Made by a program: the position numbers and the translations under genes. Below the pieces are notes generated by a model that saw nothing but the letters and a program-made list of their open reading frames with translations, was not told where the DNA came from and did no database searches. This document shows, piece by piece, positions 7,908-15,532 of a stretch of DNA of 19,816 nt; the stretch's first letter is position 1; every line of letters begins with the position of its first letter. Location of the stretch: assembly GCA_035530055.1 (NCBI GenBank), contig DATKVN010000105.1, positions 1 to 19,816 on the forward strand, given 5' to 3'. This DNA is from a bacterium. GTDB taxonomy: Bacteria > UBA6262 > WVXT01.

Positions 7908-8318
7908 ATGAAGATAATTTTGAAAAGTTTGATAATTTGTAGCTTACTCTTTTTAGCAGTTGCCAGTTCAAAAGGGAGAAGTAACGAAGAACAGATTGGC
8001 AAGGAATGGGTGAGAATGGCAGAACATAAGGGAGGAAGATTTCACGAGAAACGTTTGCAAAGGTTATGCCAGGAGTTGGAACTATCTAAAGAGCAGGAAG
8101 AAAAGGTTTCTCAAGTTATGAAAAAGGGTTGGGAAAAAATCCACAAAGAGATGGAAAAAATGAAGGAAAAAGTCCTGGCTATTAAAAAAGATAGTGACAG
8201 GCAGATTGAAAAATTGCTCACGACTGAGCAATTGGAAAAGTTTAAAGAACTTAAGGAAGAGAAGAAAAGAGGGAAGGAAAAGAGAATTAAAAAAGGCTAT
8301 AAGAAGAGCGAAGAATGA
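7908..8318 (+). CDS. small periplasmic CpxP/Spy/ZraP-like helical protein
   Basis: 136 residues from the ATG at 7908, which has GGAAGGAGGT at 7891-7900. A signal peptide covers about 1-23 (MKIILKSLIICSLLFLAVAS). The mature part is strongly charged and all-helical, with LCQELELSKEQEEKVSQVM and LLTTEQLEKFKEL, the LTxxQ-like motif of CpxP, Spy and ZraP/CnrX relatives. Those proteins act as periplasmic chaperones or metal/stress sensors. Its place between an anti-sigma factor and TolC suggests it tunes release of the sigma factor. The C-terminus is extremely lysine-rich. The last bases overlap the tolC start (ATGA). Confidence 0.75.
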   Translation: MKIILKSLIICSLLFLAVASSKGRSNEEQIGKEWVRMAEHKGGRFHEKRLQRLCQELELSKEQEEKVSQVMKKGWEKIHKEMEKMKEKVLAIKKDSDRQIEKLLTTEQLEKFKELKEEKKRGKEKRIKKGYKKSEE

Positions 8319-9628
8319 AGCGAATCATTATTTCTAAAATAATGCCCCGCCATTTGTGGCGGGGATTCTTACAGGGTCTATTATTGGCAGGCATTGTTCT
8401 TGTAAATCTGGACATTGTTTTTGCTGAAGCACTTGTCTGGGAAGATGTACTCGCCGAGGCACAAAGGAAAAATCCACGAATAATCTCTGCCCGCGAGTCT
8501 CTTAAGTCGGCAGGGCTTTCTTACAAGAGTTCATTTACAAACTTCTTGCCGCAGATTTCGGCAAGCGCCGGCTGGAATAAGTCGAGTTCTATAACCAGTT
8601 TTGAATCATTTGCTGAGGGCGGAAGTGAGAATGAAGAATTCAATTATGGAATTTCTGGAAGACTTTCCATATTTTCTGGTTTTAAGAATTCCAGTAAATT
8701 GAAGCAGCAAAGAGCAGGGTTCAAAGGAGAAGAGGCGAGCTTTGCAAGGACCGTTTCGGATACAATATATGATTTGAAAGTTGCTTTTGCTCAAGTTTTA
8801 ACGGCGCAAAAGACGATTTCACTTTCTGAGGAGATACTGAAAAGGAGAAGAGAAAATACGCAAATTGTAAAATTGAGGTATGAAGCAGGGAGGGAAGATA
8901 AGGGTGCCTATTTGCGCTCTGAGGCAGATCTGTATCAGGCAGAATACGAGTTTTCTAAGGCGAAACGAAATCTAAAGACTCAACAGGTTAAACTTTTAAA
9001 AGAAATGGGAAGGGATGAATTTGAAGTTACCGATGTAAGTGGAACTCTTAAGGTGGAACCTCCGCAGGGAGTCTTGTCATTTCCGGAAATGCTGGTGAAA
9101 ACCCCTGATTATTTAGTGGCAATGTACGGAGTTGACTCGTCAAAATATAATTTGAGATATACGAAAGGAGACTTTTATCCCCAGGTTTCTTTCAGCGGAG
9201 GCACCTCGAGGAGTGGTGCTGAATGGCCTCTGGAAAGAGGGCGGTGGAATGTTGGCCTGAGCCTTTCCTATCCACTTTTTTCGGGAGGAAAGACAATATA
9301 TGATTGGAAAATTGTCCAGACTAACAAGGTCAAAGCAGAAGAGAATCTCCGGCAAGTCAAGCAAGAAATCTTATTGGGACTTGAGCAAGCATATAACGGA
9401 CTTATTGATGGCATAGAGAATGTGAAAGTTAAGGAGAAATATTTCATAGCTTCCGAAGAGCGGGCCAAGATTTCACGAGTAAAGTATATTAATGGTCTTA
9501 TTTCTTATCAGGATTGGGATGCGATAGAGAATGAGTTTATAAACTCAAGAAAGTCTTTGCTTGAAGCAGAATATAATGCGTTTGTTACCAACGGTGAGTG
9601 GAAGAGAGTTTTAGGTGAGGAGGAATAA
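8315..9628 (+). CDS. TolC-family outer membrane efflux channel
   Basis: A 437-residue outer-membrane factor. The signal peptide ends near residue 37 (LVNLDIVFA). Two similar halves follow, each with a long helical hairpin and beta strands (NFLPQISASAGW and GDFYPQVSFSGGT; LSIFSGFKNSSK and LSYPLFSGGKTIYD), as in TolC trimers. Length is normal for the family. It overlaps the previous gene by four bases, and the adaptor gene starts on its last base, so it is translationally coupled. It should be the exit duct for the MacA/MacB-like pump that follows. The n-region of the signal peptide is unusually long and contains a perfect palindrome (8345-8364). A paralogous 5' fragment lies at 6590-6735. Confidence 0.9.
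   Translation: MKRIIISKIMPRHLWRGFLQGLLLAGIVLVNLDIVFAEALVWEDVLAEAQRKNPRIISARESLKSAGLSYKSSFTNFLPQISASAGWNKSSSITSFESFAEGGSENEEFNYGISGRLSIFSGFKNSSKLKQQRAGFKGEEASFARTVSDTIYDLKVAFAQVLTAQKTISLSEEILKRRRENTQIVKLRYEAGREDKGAYLRSEADLYQAEYEFSKAKRNLKTQQVKLLKEMGRDEFEVTDVSGTLKVEPPQGVLSFPEMLVKTPDYLVAMYGVDSSKYNLRYTKGDFYPQVSFSGGTSRSGAEWPLERGRWNVGLSLSYPLFSGGKTIYDWKIVQTNKVKAEENLRQVKQEILLGLEQAYNGLIDGIENVKVKEKYFIASEERAKISRVKYINGLISYQDWDAIENEFINSRKSLLEAEYNAFVTNGEWKRVLGEEE
8345..8364. repeat. GC-rich palindrome inside the tolC signal-peptide region
   Basis: CCCCGCC (8345-8351) and GGCGGGG (8358-8364) are perfect reverse complements with a 6-base loop, flanked by AAT(G) and ATT. It encodes PRHLWRG in the signal peptide, starting about ten codons after the ATG. 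Composition contrasts with the AT-rich surroundings. It looks like a small palindromic element inserted in frame, or a hairpin limiting translation. Confidence 0.6.
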
Positions 9629-10569
9629 TGAGATTAAGAAATTGGATTTTGATTATCGTTATTGTGTTGATAGTGGGGGCATTTTTTCTCTTAAGGCGAG
9701 AAGAGAAAGAGACTGTTTACACAGAAATAAGGCCCGAGCGTGGGTCAATTTCTTTGACGGTCTCCGCGAGTGGGGTGGTAAAGCCGAGAAATCGTCTGGA
9801 AATTAAACCACCGATTTCCGGGAGGGTAGAAGGAGTTCTGGTTACAGAGGGAGAAGAGATCGACAAGGGAAAGATTCTTGCCTGGATGAGTTCTTTAGAT
9901 CGGGCGGCTCTCCTTGATGCGGCGAGGGCGCAAGGGGAAGAAGAATCGAAAAAATGGGAGGACGTCTACAAGCCTACACCGATTGTTGCGCCGCTAAAAG
10001 GGTTCATTATTAAAAGAAACGTTGAACCCGGCCAGACAATAACGTCTCAAGACCCAATTTTAGTTATGGCTGATAATTTAATCATTCAGGCTCAGGTTGA
10101 TGAAACAGATATGGGAAAATTAAAACCCGGACAGAAAGCAAAAATAGTTCTTGATGCCTATCCGGAGAAAAATATCGAGGGAAAAATTGAACATATCGCC
10201 TATGAATCTCAGATTGTGAATAATGTTACTATATATCAAGTGGATATCCTGCCAGATGAAACATTGGGAATTTTTCGCTCGGGGATGAGCGCAAACGTTG
10301 ATGTGACAATAAGTGAGAAGGAGAATGTCCTTCTTTTGCCCACTACGACGATTAAAGAAAGAAAAGGCAAGAAATTTGTACTTGTGAAGACGAAATCCGA
10401 AGAGCCTGGAGATAGAGAAGTTCAAACCGGAATTGATGACGGAAAAAATGTGGAGATAGTTTCTGGTGTGGAAGAGACTGATTTAGTACTTTTAGCCGGT
10501 GAAAAGGGAAAACCAACAGTTAGAAGGAGATTCGGAGGACTTCCGGGAATAGGTGGTGGCGGAAGGTAG
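9628..10569 (+). CDS. macA: MacA/HlyD-type periplasmic adaptor of an ABC efflux pump
   Basis: A 313-residue membrane-fusion protein: N-terminal membrane anchor (about 4-23), then a biotinyl-lipoyl-like half (IKPPISGRVEGVLVTEGEEI), a helical segment, the second half (IVAPLKGFIIKRNVEPGQTI) and beta-barrel domains (VDETDMGKLKPGQKAKIVLD). The helical hairpin between the lipoyl halves is only about 35 residues, much shorter than in E. coli MacA. The C-terminus is glycine-rich. The ATG shares a base with the tolC stop codon (TAATG). The macB-like gene follows 78 bases later, after a palindromic repeat. It should bridge MacB and TolC. The gene symbol is by family; the substrate is unknown. Confidence 0.88.
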   Translation: MRLRNWILIIVIVLIVGAFFLLRREEKETVYTEIRPERGSISLTVSASGVVKPRNRLEIKPPISGRVEGVLVTEGEEIDKGKILAWMSSLDRAALLDAARAQGEEESKKWEDVYKPTPIVAPLKGFIIKRNVEPGQTITSQDPILVMADNLIIQAQVDETDMGKLKPGQKAKIVLDAYPEKNIEGKIEHIAYESQIVNNVTIYQVDILPDETLGIFRSGMSANVDVTISEKENVLLLPTTTIKERKGKKFVLVKTKSEEPGDREVQTGIDDGKNVEIVSGVEETDLVLLAGEKGKPTVRRRFGGLPGIGGGGR

Positions 10570-10598
10570 CCGCTCCGGTTCGTCGCAGGATTTATAAA

Positions 10599-10616
10599 CG
10601 CAACCTGAAGGTTGCG
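10599..10616. repeat. intergenic palindromic repeat
   Basis: CGCAACCT (10599-10606) and AGGTTGCG (10609-10616) are perfect reverse complements around GA, followed by ACTACA. A diverged relative of the reverse-complement form (GTAGCCGCGAACTTTAG...TTGC) lies at about 12764-12786. The element sits between the adaptor and the ABC transporter genes and could act as an RNA hairpin within the operon. It looks like a dispersed REP-like repeat. Confidence 0.6.
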
Positions 10617-10647
10617 ACTACAATTTTGTGGGTAGGGTAAATTAGAT

Positions 10648-12606
10648 ATGATAGAATTGAAAAATATAAACAAAACATACCATATTGGAGAAGTTGCTGT
10701 CCCTGCCTTAAGGGATGTTTCACTTAGAATCTCTTCTGGTGAATTTGTGGCTATAATGGGGCCCTCGGGAAGTGGCAAATCAACACTACTCCATATTCTT
10801 GGCCTTTTAGATAGAGCTGATGGGGGGTCTTACCATTTAATTGGAAAAGACGTTTCCAGACTGTCTCAGGAAGAGCTTGCTACTTTTCGCAATGAGTTTA
10901 TCGGTTTTGTTTTTCAAATGTTTAATCTTCTTCCCAGACTCAAGGCAAGAGAAAATGTTTTCCTTCCGCTGGTGTATACTTCGGACATAAAGAGTAGAAA
11001 GTTTTCTTCACCTGAAGATTTATTGAGAACAGTAGGATTAGGGGACAGGATAGATCATAATCCCAGTGAACTTTCTGGAGGAGAGCAGCAGAGGGTGGCA
11101 ATTGCCCGGGCCCTCATAAAGAATCCCAGAATAATTATCGCTGATGAACCGACAGGGAATCTTGATTCCACTTCAGCTAAGGAAGTTTTGAAAGTCCTCA
11201 AAAGTTTAAATGACTCTGGCATTACCATAGTTATGGTAACTCACGAGGAGGAGCTGGCAAAAGGAGCGAAGAGGATAGTCAGACTTCTCGACGGAGAGAT
11301 TGTTTCTGACGAGTATGTTACAGGGGAAGCACATACCATAAGCGAGGAGCGAAGTCAGCCTGCACCTGATTTAAAGATTCACCACTTTGATTTTTTTCGA
11401 CTGAAAAATTACTTTTCTCAAGCAATTAAATCTCTCCTTTCCAATAAGTCTCGTTCTTTTCTTTCCATTTTGGGGATTCTTATTGGCGTGGCAGCAGTAA
11501 TTGCAATGCTTGCCCTGGGCACGGGTGCGAGAGAAGATATTAAACAACGCCTTGCCTCACTTGGCTCAAATCTTCTTTCCGTTCGTGTGCACGCGCACGG
11601 ACCAGGGGGGATTGCCCTTGAGGCGGGAAGCATTGCCCGGCTTACCATTGAAGATGCCGAGGAGATAAAAAAAGTTCCTTATGTAAAAAGGGTTAATGCC
11701 ACTGTTTCCGGTCGCGGCCAGGTGGTTTATGAAAACGAAAACTGGAACACAAGAATTACAGGCGTAACCCCGGAATATCCCTTTATGGGAGCTTCTGAGC
11801 CTGTGGAAGGAAGATTTTTCAATGATGTGGAAATGATTACTCGCTCAAAAGTTGCCCTGCTGGGAAAAACTGTGGTCCGGGAACTTTTTGAAGATGAAGA
11901 TCCAATCGGGCAATATGTGAAAATAAACCGAGTAAACTTTAGAGTAATCGGAATTCTGCCGGAAAAAGGGGCAACAGGCTGGAGAGATAGAGATGACGAA
12001 ATTATACTTCCGTTAAATACGGCAATGTACCGTCTTTTGGGTAAGAAATATGTTGATTACATTGATGTTGAGGTAGAAGACGAAAAAGAAATGGAAAAAG
12101 TGCAGGAGGAAGTGAGAAAATTGATTATCGCGAGACAAAACATTCCTGCTGATAGAGAGGACACAATTGAAGTTAGAAATATGGCCGAAATTCAGGAAGC
12201 CGTTTCCTCAACTGCCAGGACCTTTTCCTGGCTTCTCGGTTCCATTGCTTTTATCAGCCTCCTTGTTGGGGGGATTGGAATTATGAATATAATGCTTGTT
12301 TCCGTGACGGAAAGAACAAGAGAAGTGGGGCTGAGGAAAGCAATCGGGGCAAACAATCGGGATATACTTTCACAGTTCGTAATTGAAGCAGTAGCAATAT
12401 GTCTTGTCGGCGGAATACTGGGAATTTTGTTTGGCGTGGCTATATCTGGTGGGCTTGCAAAATTTGCCGGCTGGTCAACAAAAGTTTCTCTGGCTGCAGT
12501 TCTTCTTGCCTTCCTTTTTTCTGGGGGAATAGGGCTTTTCTTTGGTCTGTGGCCAGCCAGAAAAGCATCCTTATTGAACCCAATCGAAGCATTAAGATAC
12601 GAGTAA
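10648..12606 (+). CDS. macB: MacB-type ABC transporter, fused ATPase and permease
   Basis: A 652-residue protein. The ATPase domain (about 1-225) has Walker A G38-T46 (GPSGSGKST), signature L142-S-G-G ([15 protein letters not shown]), Walker B ending in D166-E167 ([12 protein letters not shown]) and the H-loop VMVTHEE. The MacB/FtsX permease follows: a first transmembrane helix near 270-290 ([19 protein letters not shown]), a large periplasmic domain, then three C-terminal helices ([59 protein letters not shown]) and the usual ending NPIEALRYE. Length and order match MacB. It is a mechanotransmission exporter of antibiotics, peptides or lipids working with the adaptor and TolC upstream. The Shine-Dalgarno is weak (GGGTAGGG). 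Confidence 0.93.
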   Translation: MIELKNINKTYHIGEVAVPALRDVSLRISSGEFVAIMGPSGSGKSTLLHILGLLDRADGGSYHLIGKDVSRLSQEELATFRNEFIGFVFQMFNLLPRLKARENVFLPLVYTSDIKSRKFSSPEDLLRTVGLGDRIDHNPSELSGGEQQRVAIARALIKNPRIIIADEPTGNLDSTSAKEVLKVLKSLNDSGITIVMVTHEEELAKGAKRIVRLLDGEIVSDEYVTGEAHTISEERSQPAPDLKIHHFDFFRLKNYFSQAIKSLLSNKSRSFLSILGILIGVAAVIAMLALGTGAREDIKQRLASLGSNLLSVRVHAHGPGGIALEAGSIARLTIEDAEEIKKVPYVKRVNATVSGRGQVVYENENWNTRITGVTPEYPFMGASEPVEGRFFNDVEMITRSKVALLGKTVVRELFEDEDPIGQYVKINRVNFRVIGILPEKGATGWRDRDDEIILPLNTAMYRLLGKKYVDYIDVEVEDEKEMEKVQEEVRKLIIARQNIPADREDTIEVRNMAEIQEAVSSTARTFSWLLGSIAFISLLVGGIGIMNIMLVSVTERTREVGLRKAIGANNRDILSQFVIEAVAICLVGGILGILFGVAISGGLAKFAGWSTKVSLAAVLLAFLFSGGIGLFFGLWPARKASLLNPIEALRYE

Positions 12607-12612
12607 ATTAGT

Positions 12613-12635
12613 AAATAGGGACAGCGACCATTTTT
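12613..12635 (+). repeat. GGGACAGCGACC repeat, copy 1
   Basis: The core GGGACAGCGACCATTTTT is preceded by AAATA. It is identical over its length to the reverse complement of the copy at 14060-14082 and lies just after the macB stop codon. Confidence 0.85.
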
Positions 12636-12696
12636 CCTACCATTTTCCCCTTCCTGCGGGTTCACTAACCTTTTTACCTTCCCAAAATAAAAATAG

Positions 12697-12719
12697 AAAA
12701 TAGGGACAGCGACCATTTT
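12697..12719 (+). repeat. GGGACAGCGACC repeat, copy 2
   Basis: The same core (TAGGGACAGCGACCATTTT) in direct orientation, 84 bases after copy 1. The flank to the right partly matches the flank of copy 1. Confidence 0.85.
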
Positions 12720-12906
12720 CTCTCCTTGCGGTTCGGTAAAGATATTGTTGAAAAATTGATCTTGGTAGCCGCGAACTTTAGATTGCACTTGGATGCAACA
12801 AATTTTTCTCTTGATAGATGGCATCATATATGGTAACATTTTTTCTAAAAAGTAGTGTCTTAGATGAAGAGATTACTGATTCTCCTGGACTATCGGGGAT
12901 AAGAAT

Positions 12907-13992
12907 TTGGATACTCTGTTTGAACCAATAAGAATAAATAGTATGGTTTTGAAAAACAGGTTCGTGAGAACAGCAACTGCGGAGAGAATGTCACCCCCCA
13001 ATGGAGAGTTTACCCAGGAAATGGTAAAACTTTATGTGAGGCTCGCCCGGGGAGGAGTGGGGCTTATCATAACCGGTCATGCGTATGTACATTCTCTAGG
13101 AAAGGCTGACCTCAGGATGACCGGTATTCATGAGGATGGTCTAGTCCCTGTGCTTAAAAAGCTGGTTAATGCAGTCCATAAATTTGATACAAAGATAGTG
13201 ATGCAAATCAATCACTGTGGCGGGAGGCGAGATAAAGACGTGGGAGAGGAGACTCCTATAGGACCTTCAACAGTAGAATACAAACCTCTAGAACTCACTT
13301 CCAGAGAAATGGACGCAAGAGAAATTGAAGAAGTAATAAACCTTTTTGCCCGGGCTGCAGGAAGAGTCAAGAATGCGGGATTTGATGGCGTCCAGATTCA
13401 TTCTGTTCACGGATATCTTATAAATCAGTTCCTTTCACCCATAACCAATAAAAGAAAAGATTCATGGGGAGGAAGTCTGGACAATAGAATGCGTTTCCTT
13501 CTGGAGGTTTATAGACGTACTAGAGAAACAGTGGGGAAAGATTATGCTGTTCTGGCAAAAATTCCCGCAGGAGATTTCGTTGAAGGTGGGCTTCCTGTGA
13601 GAGAGGCTTGTGAAGTGGCTAAAAAACTTTCCGAACTTGGCATCGATGCGATTGAACTATCCGGGGGACTTGCTGGAAGCAGGTACATAAAAGGCAGAAA
13701 AGACCTGGGATGGATGAGGAGAGAAGCTTATTTCAGACCTTATTCAGAAATGGTAAAGAAGGTAACCAGTGTGCCGATAATCCTGGTAGGGGGACTGAGG
13801 AAGCCTGAGACCATGAGAGAAATATTGGAGGAAGGAGTAGCTGACCTCATAGGCCTTGCCAGGCCCCTTATTAGAGAACCGGACTTGCCCAATAAAATCA
13901 GGAGAGGAGACCTGAGGAAAGCCGAATGTGTCTCCTGTAGTAATTGTTCTGGCCCATCGGGCAGGGAACCAACTAAATGTCGAAATAAATAG
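12907..13992 (+). CDS. Old Yellow Enzyme family FMN oxidoreductase with C-terminal Fe-S cysteine motif
   Basis: A 361-residue TIM-barrel flavoprotein of the OYE/2,4-dienoyl-CoA reductase group: N-terminal LFEPIRINSMVLKNRFVRTA, catalytic-site H165-xx-H168-GYL followed by NQFLSP, RxDSWGGSLDNRMRF-type FMN-barrel sequence and PIILVGGLRKPETM for phosphate binding. The C-terminus has C341, C344, C347 and C358 (CX2CX2CX10C), which fits a 4Fe-4S cluster. The extra FAD/NAD domain of full-length dienoyl-CoA reductases is absent, so electrons must come from a partner. The substrate is unknown, probably an activated alkene. TTG at 12907 is the only usable start before an in-frame stop at 12877. The stop codon lies inside a GGGACAGCGACC repeat copy. 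It is a monocistronic gene between repeats. Confidence 0.88.
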   Translation: MDTLFEPIRINSMVLKNRFVRTATAERMSPPNGEFTQEMVKLYVRLARGGVGLIITGHAYVHSLGKADLRMTGIHEDGLVPVLKKLVNAVHKFDTKIVMQINHCGGRRDKDVGEETPIGPSTVEYKPLELTSREMDAREIEEVINLFARAAGRVKNAGFDGVQIHSVHGYLINQFLSPITNKRKDSWGGSLDNRMRFLLEVYRRTRETVGKDYAVLAKIPAGDFVEGGLPVREACEVAKKLSELGIDAIELSGGLAGSRYIKGRKDLGWMRREAYFRPYSEMVKKVTSVPIILVGGLRKPETMREILEEGVADLIGLARPLIREPDLPNKIRRGDLRKAECVSCSNCSGPSGREPTKCRNK

Positions 13993-14082
13993 GGACAGCG
14001 ACTATTTTTATCCCCGTTTGGGTTTCCTGAAAATTGGAGATGTCCCCATTTTCGTTTAGAAAAATGGTCGCTGTCCCTATTT
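13987..14082. repeat. inverted pair of GGGACAGCGACC repeats (96-base hairpin element)
   Basis: The left arm 13987-14009 and right arm 14060-14082 are 23-base reverse complements with one difference (C to T, a G-U pair in RNA). A nested stem GAAAAT (14029-14034) / ATTTTC (14048-14053) lies inside. The left arm supplies the TAG stop of the oxidoreductase. The element separates that gene from the radical SAM operon and may act as a transcription barrier or be a MITE/REP-like unit. No transposase is present. Confidence 0.8.
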
Positions 14083-14089
14083 AAGGAAA

Positions 14090-15532
14090 ATGGAGAATAA
14101 GAAAATTCTACTTATTAATACGAATAGGATGAAGCCGGCTATAGCTCCGCTGGGGCTGGACTATCTTGGAGAGGCACTTACTGCAAAGGGGTATATTGTT
14201 GATTTAATTGACCTCTGTTTCTCAGAGGATTATAGAAAAGCGATAGACGATTATTTCCGTAAGCAGTCAGTTCTGGCTATAGGAATCACAATCAGGAATA
14301 CAGATGACTGTTATCTCCTGAGCCAGGACTTCTTTCTCCCTGAGATAAGAGAAATAGTTAAATATCTGAAAACTAAGACAGATGTTCCCATTATTCTGGG
14401 AGGGGTCGGTTTTTCCATAATGCCAGAAAAGATTCTGGAATATTGCGAATTGGACCTGGGAATAAGAGGGGATGGAGAAGAAGTTCTGCCTCTCCTTCTG
14501 GAGAGGATTGCCGAAGGAAGGAATTATACAGACCTTCCGGGATTGGTATATAGAGCTTCTGGATGTTTTGTTAACAACCCCCCGGAATACTTCGATTTGA
14601 ATAAAATATCTTCAAGGCGCAGAAAGTTCATCGATAACAGAAGATATTTTAGTGAAGGGGGACAGGGGAACATTGAAACAAAACGGGGATGTAATCAGAG
14701 ATGTATCTATTGTGCTGACCCTGTGGCTAAAGGAAGAAAGATTCGTCTGAGGAATCCAGAGCAAGTGGTGAATGAACTGGAAGCCTTGCTGGATGAAGAG
14801 GTCGATTATTTCCACTTTTGTGATAGCGAGTTTAACCTTCCCGAAGACCATGCTAAAGCAGTCTGTCAACAGATAATTAATCGAGGAATCGATAAGAAAA
14901 TAGACTGGTATGCATATTGTAGTCCCCGCCCCTTTTCTGAAGAGCTGGCAATGCTTATGAAGATAACAGGCTGTAGGGGAGTTGACTTTGGCGTAGATAA
15001 TGGAAATAAGGAGATATTGAAGAATTTGGGTCGTGACTTTGGAAAAGATGAGATAAAAAATACGGCAAGACTCTGCCACAAGTACGGTATCACATTTATG
15101 TTTGACCTGCTTCTGGGAGGACCGGGGGAGACGCGGGAGACGGTCAACGAGACAATCGACCTGATGAGAGAAACGGAGCCTGACAGAGTGGGAGTAATGG
15201 TGGGGGTGAGAATATATGCAGGAACTGAGCTGGGAAATGTGGTTTTAAAAGAGGGTCCGATGGAGGAAAACAGAAACCTACAGGGAAAAGTTAAAGAGAA
15301 TAGTGATTTCTTTGAACCTGTATTCTACGTCTCTAAGGAACTTGGCGACGATGTCTACTCCTATGTATCTGAATTAATCGGGGGTGACAGGAGATTCTTT
15401 TTTACTACGAGGGATGATCAGGAAAGCGGATACAATTATAATCAGAATCAGGTTTTAGTAGAAGCAATAAAGAAGGGATACCGTGGAGCATACTGGGATA
15501 TATTGAGGAGGCTAAGCACTGAAAAAAGATAA
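14090..15532 (+). CDS. B12-binding-domain radical SAM protein
   Basis: A 480-residue protein. The N-terminal Rossmann-like cobalamin-binding domain (about 1-150) begins KILLINTNRMKPAIAPLGLD and contains PIILGGVGFSIMPEKIL; the base-on DxHxxG motif is not obvious. The radical SAM domain has C201-x3-C205-xx-C208 (CNQRCIYC) to bind the 4Fe-4S cluster, then HFCDSEFNLP, GVDFGVDNGN and LLLGGPGET. Members of this class methylate or rearrange unactivated carbons in antibiotic, lipid or cofactor biosynthesis; the substrate here cannot be told. The start codon follows the repeat hairpin directly, with AAGGA only 2 bases away, so the Shine-Dalgarno is poor. The next gene overlaps or abuts its 3' end. Confidence 0.88.
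   Translation: MENKKILLINTNRMKPAIAPLGLDYLGEALTAKGYIVDLIDLCFSEDYRKAIDDYFRKQSVLAIGITIRNTDDCYLLSQDFFLPEIREIVKYLKTKTDVPIILGGVGFSIMPEKILEYCELDLGIRGDGEEVLPLLLERIAEGRNYTDLPGLVYRASGCFVNNPPEYFDLNKISSRRRKFIDNRRYFSEGGQGNIETKRGCNQRCIYCADPVAKGRKIRLRNPEQVVNELEALLDEEVDYFHFCDSEFNLPEDHAKAVCQQIINRGIDKKIDWYAYCSPRPFSEELAMLMKITGCRGVDFGVDNGNKEILKNLGRDFGKDEIKNTARLCHKYGITFMFDLLLGGPGETRETVNETIDLMRETEPDRVGVMVGVRIYAGTELGNVVLKEGPMEENRNLQGKVKENSDFFEPVFYVSKELGDDVYSYVSELIGGDRRFFFTTRDDQESGYNYNQNQVLVEAIKKGYRGAYWDILRRLSTEKR

Larger units (their letters stand above)
12607..12906. other. repeat-bearing intergenic region
   Basis: Three hundred bases without a convincing gene. It holds two direct copies of the GGGACAGCGACC repeat (12613-12635 and 12697-12719) and a diverged GTAGCCGCGAAC palindrome relative (about 12764-12786). 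Similar sequence continues after both main copies (CCTGCGGGTTC and CCTTGCGGTTC), so the duplicated unit is longer than the core. No strong promoter or terminator is visible. Confidence 0.6.

Noticed and set aside
12192-12839. Long reverse-strand reading frame opposite the macB 3' end
   Set aside because: Lies antisense to strongly conserved MacB permease coding sequence and runs through the repeats; no domain features.
12831-12860. Second ECF-like promoter (GGTAAC ... TGTC) before the oxidoreductase
   Set aside because: Spacing is 18 and the -10 lacks CGTC; too weak a match compared with the one at 6812.
12613-14082. CRISPR array from recurrent 23-base repeats
   Set aside because: Spacing is irregular (84, about 1290 and 73 bases), orientation is mixed and a gene lies between copies; no cas genes.
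14612-15079. Reverse-strand reading frame of about 155 codons within the radical SAM gene
   Set aside because: Antisense shadow of a clear radical SAM domain; no start signal or recognisable motif.
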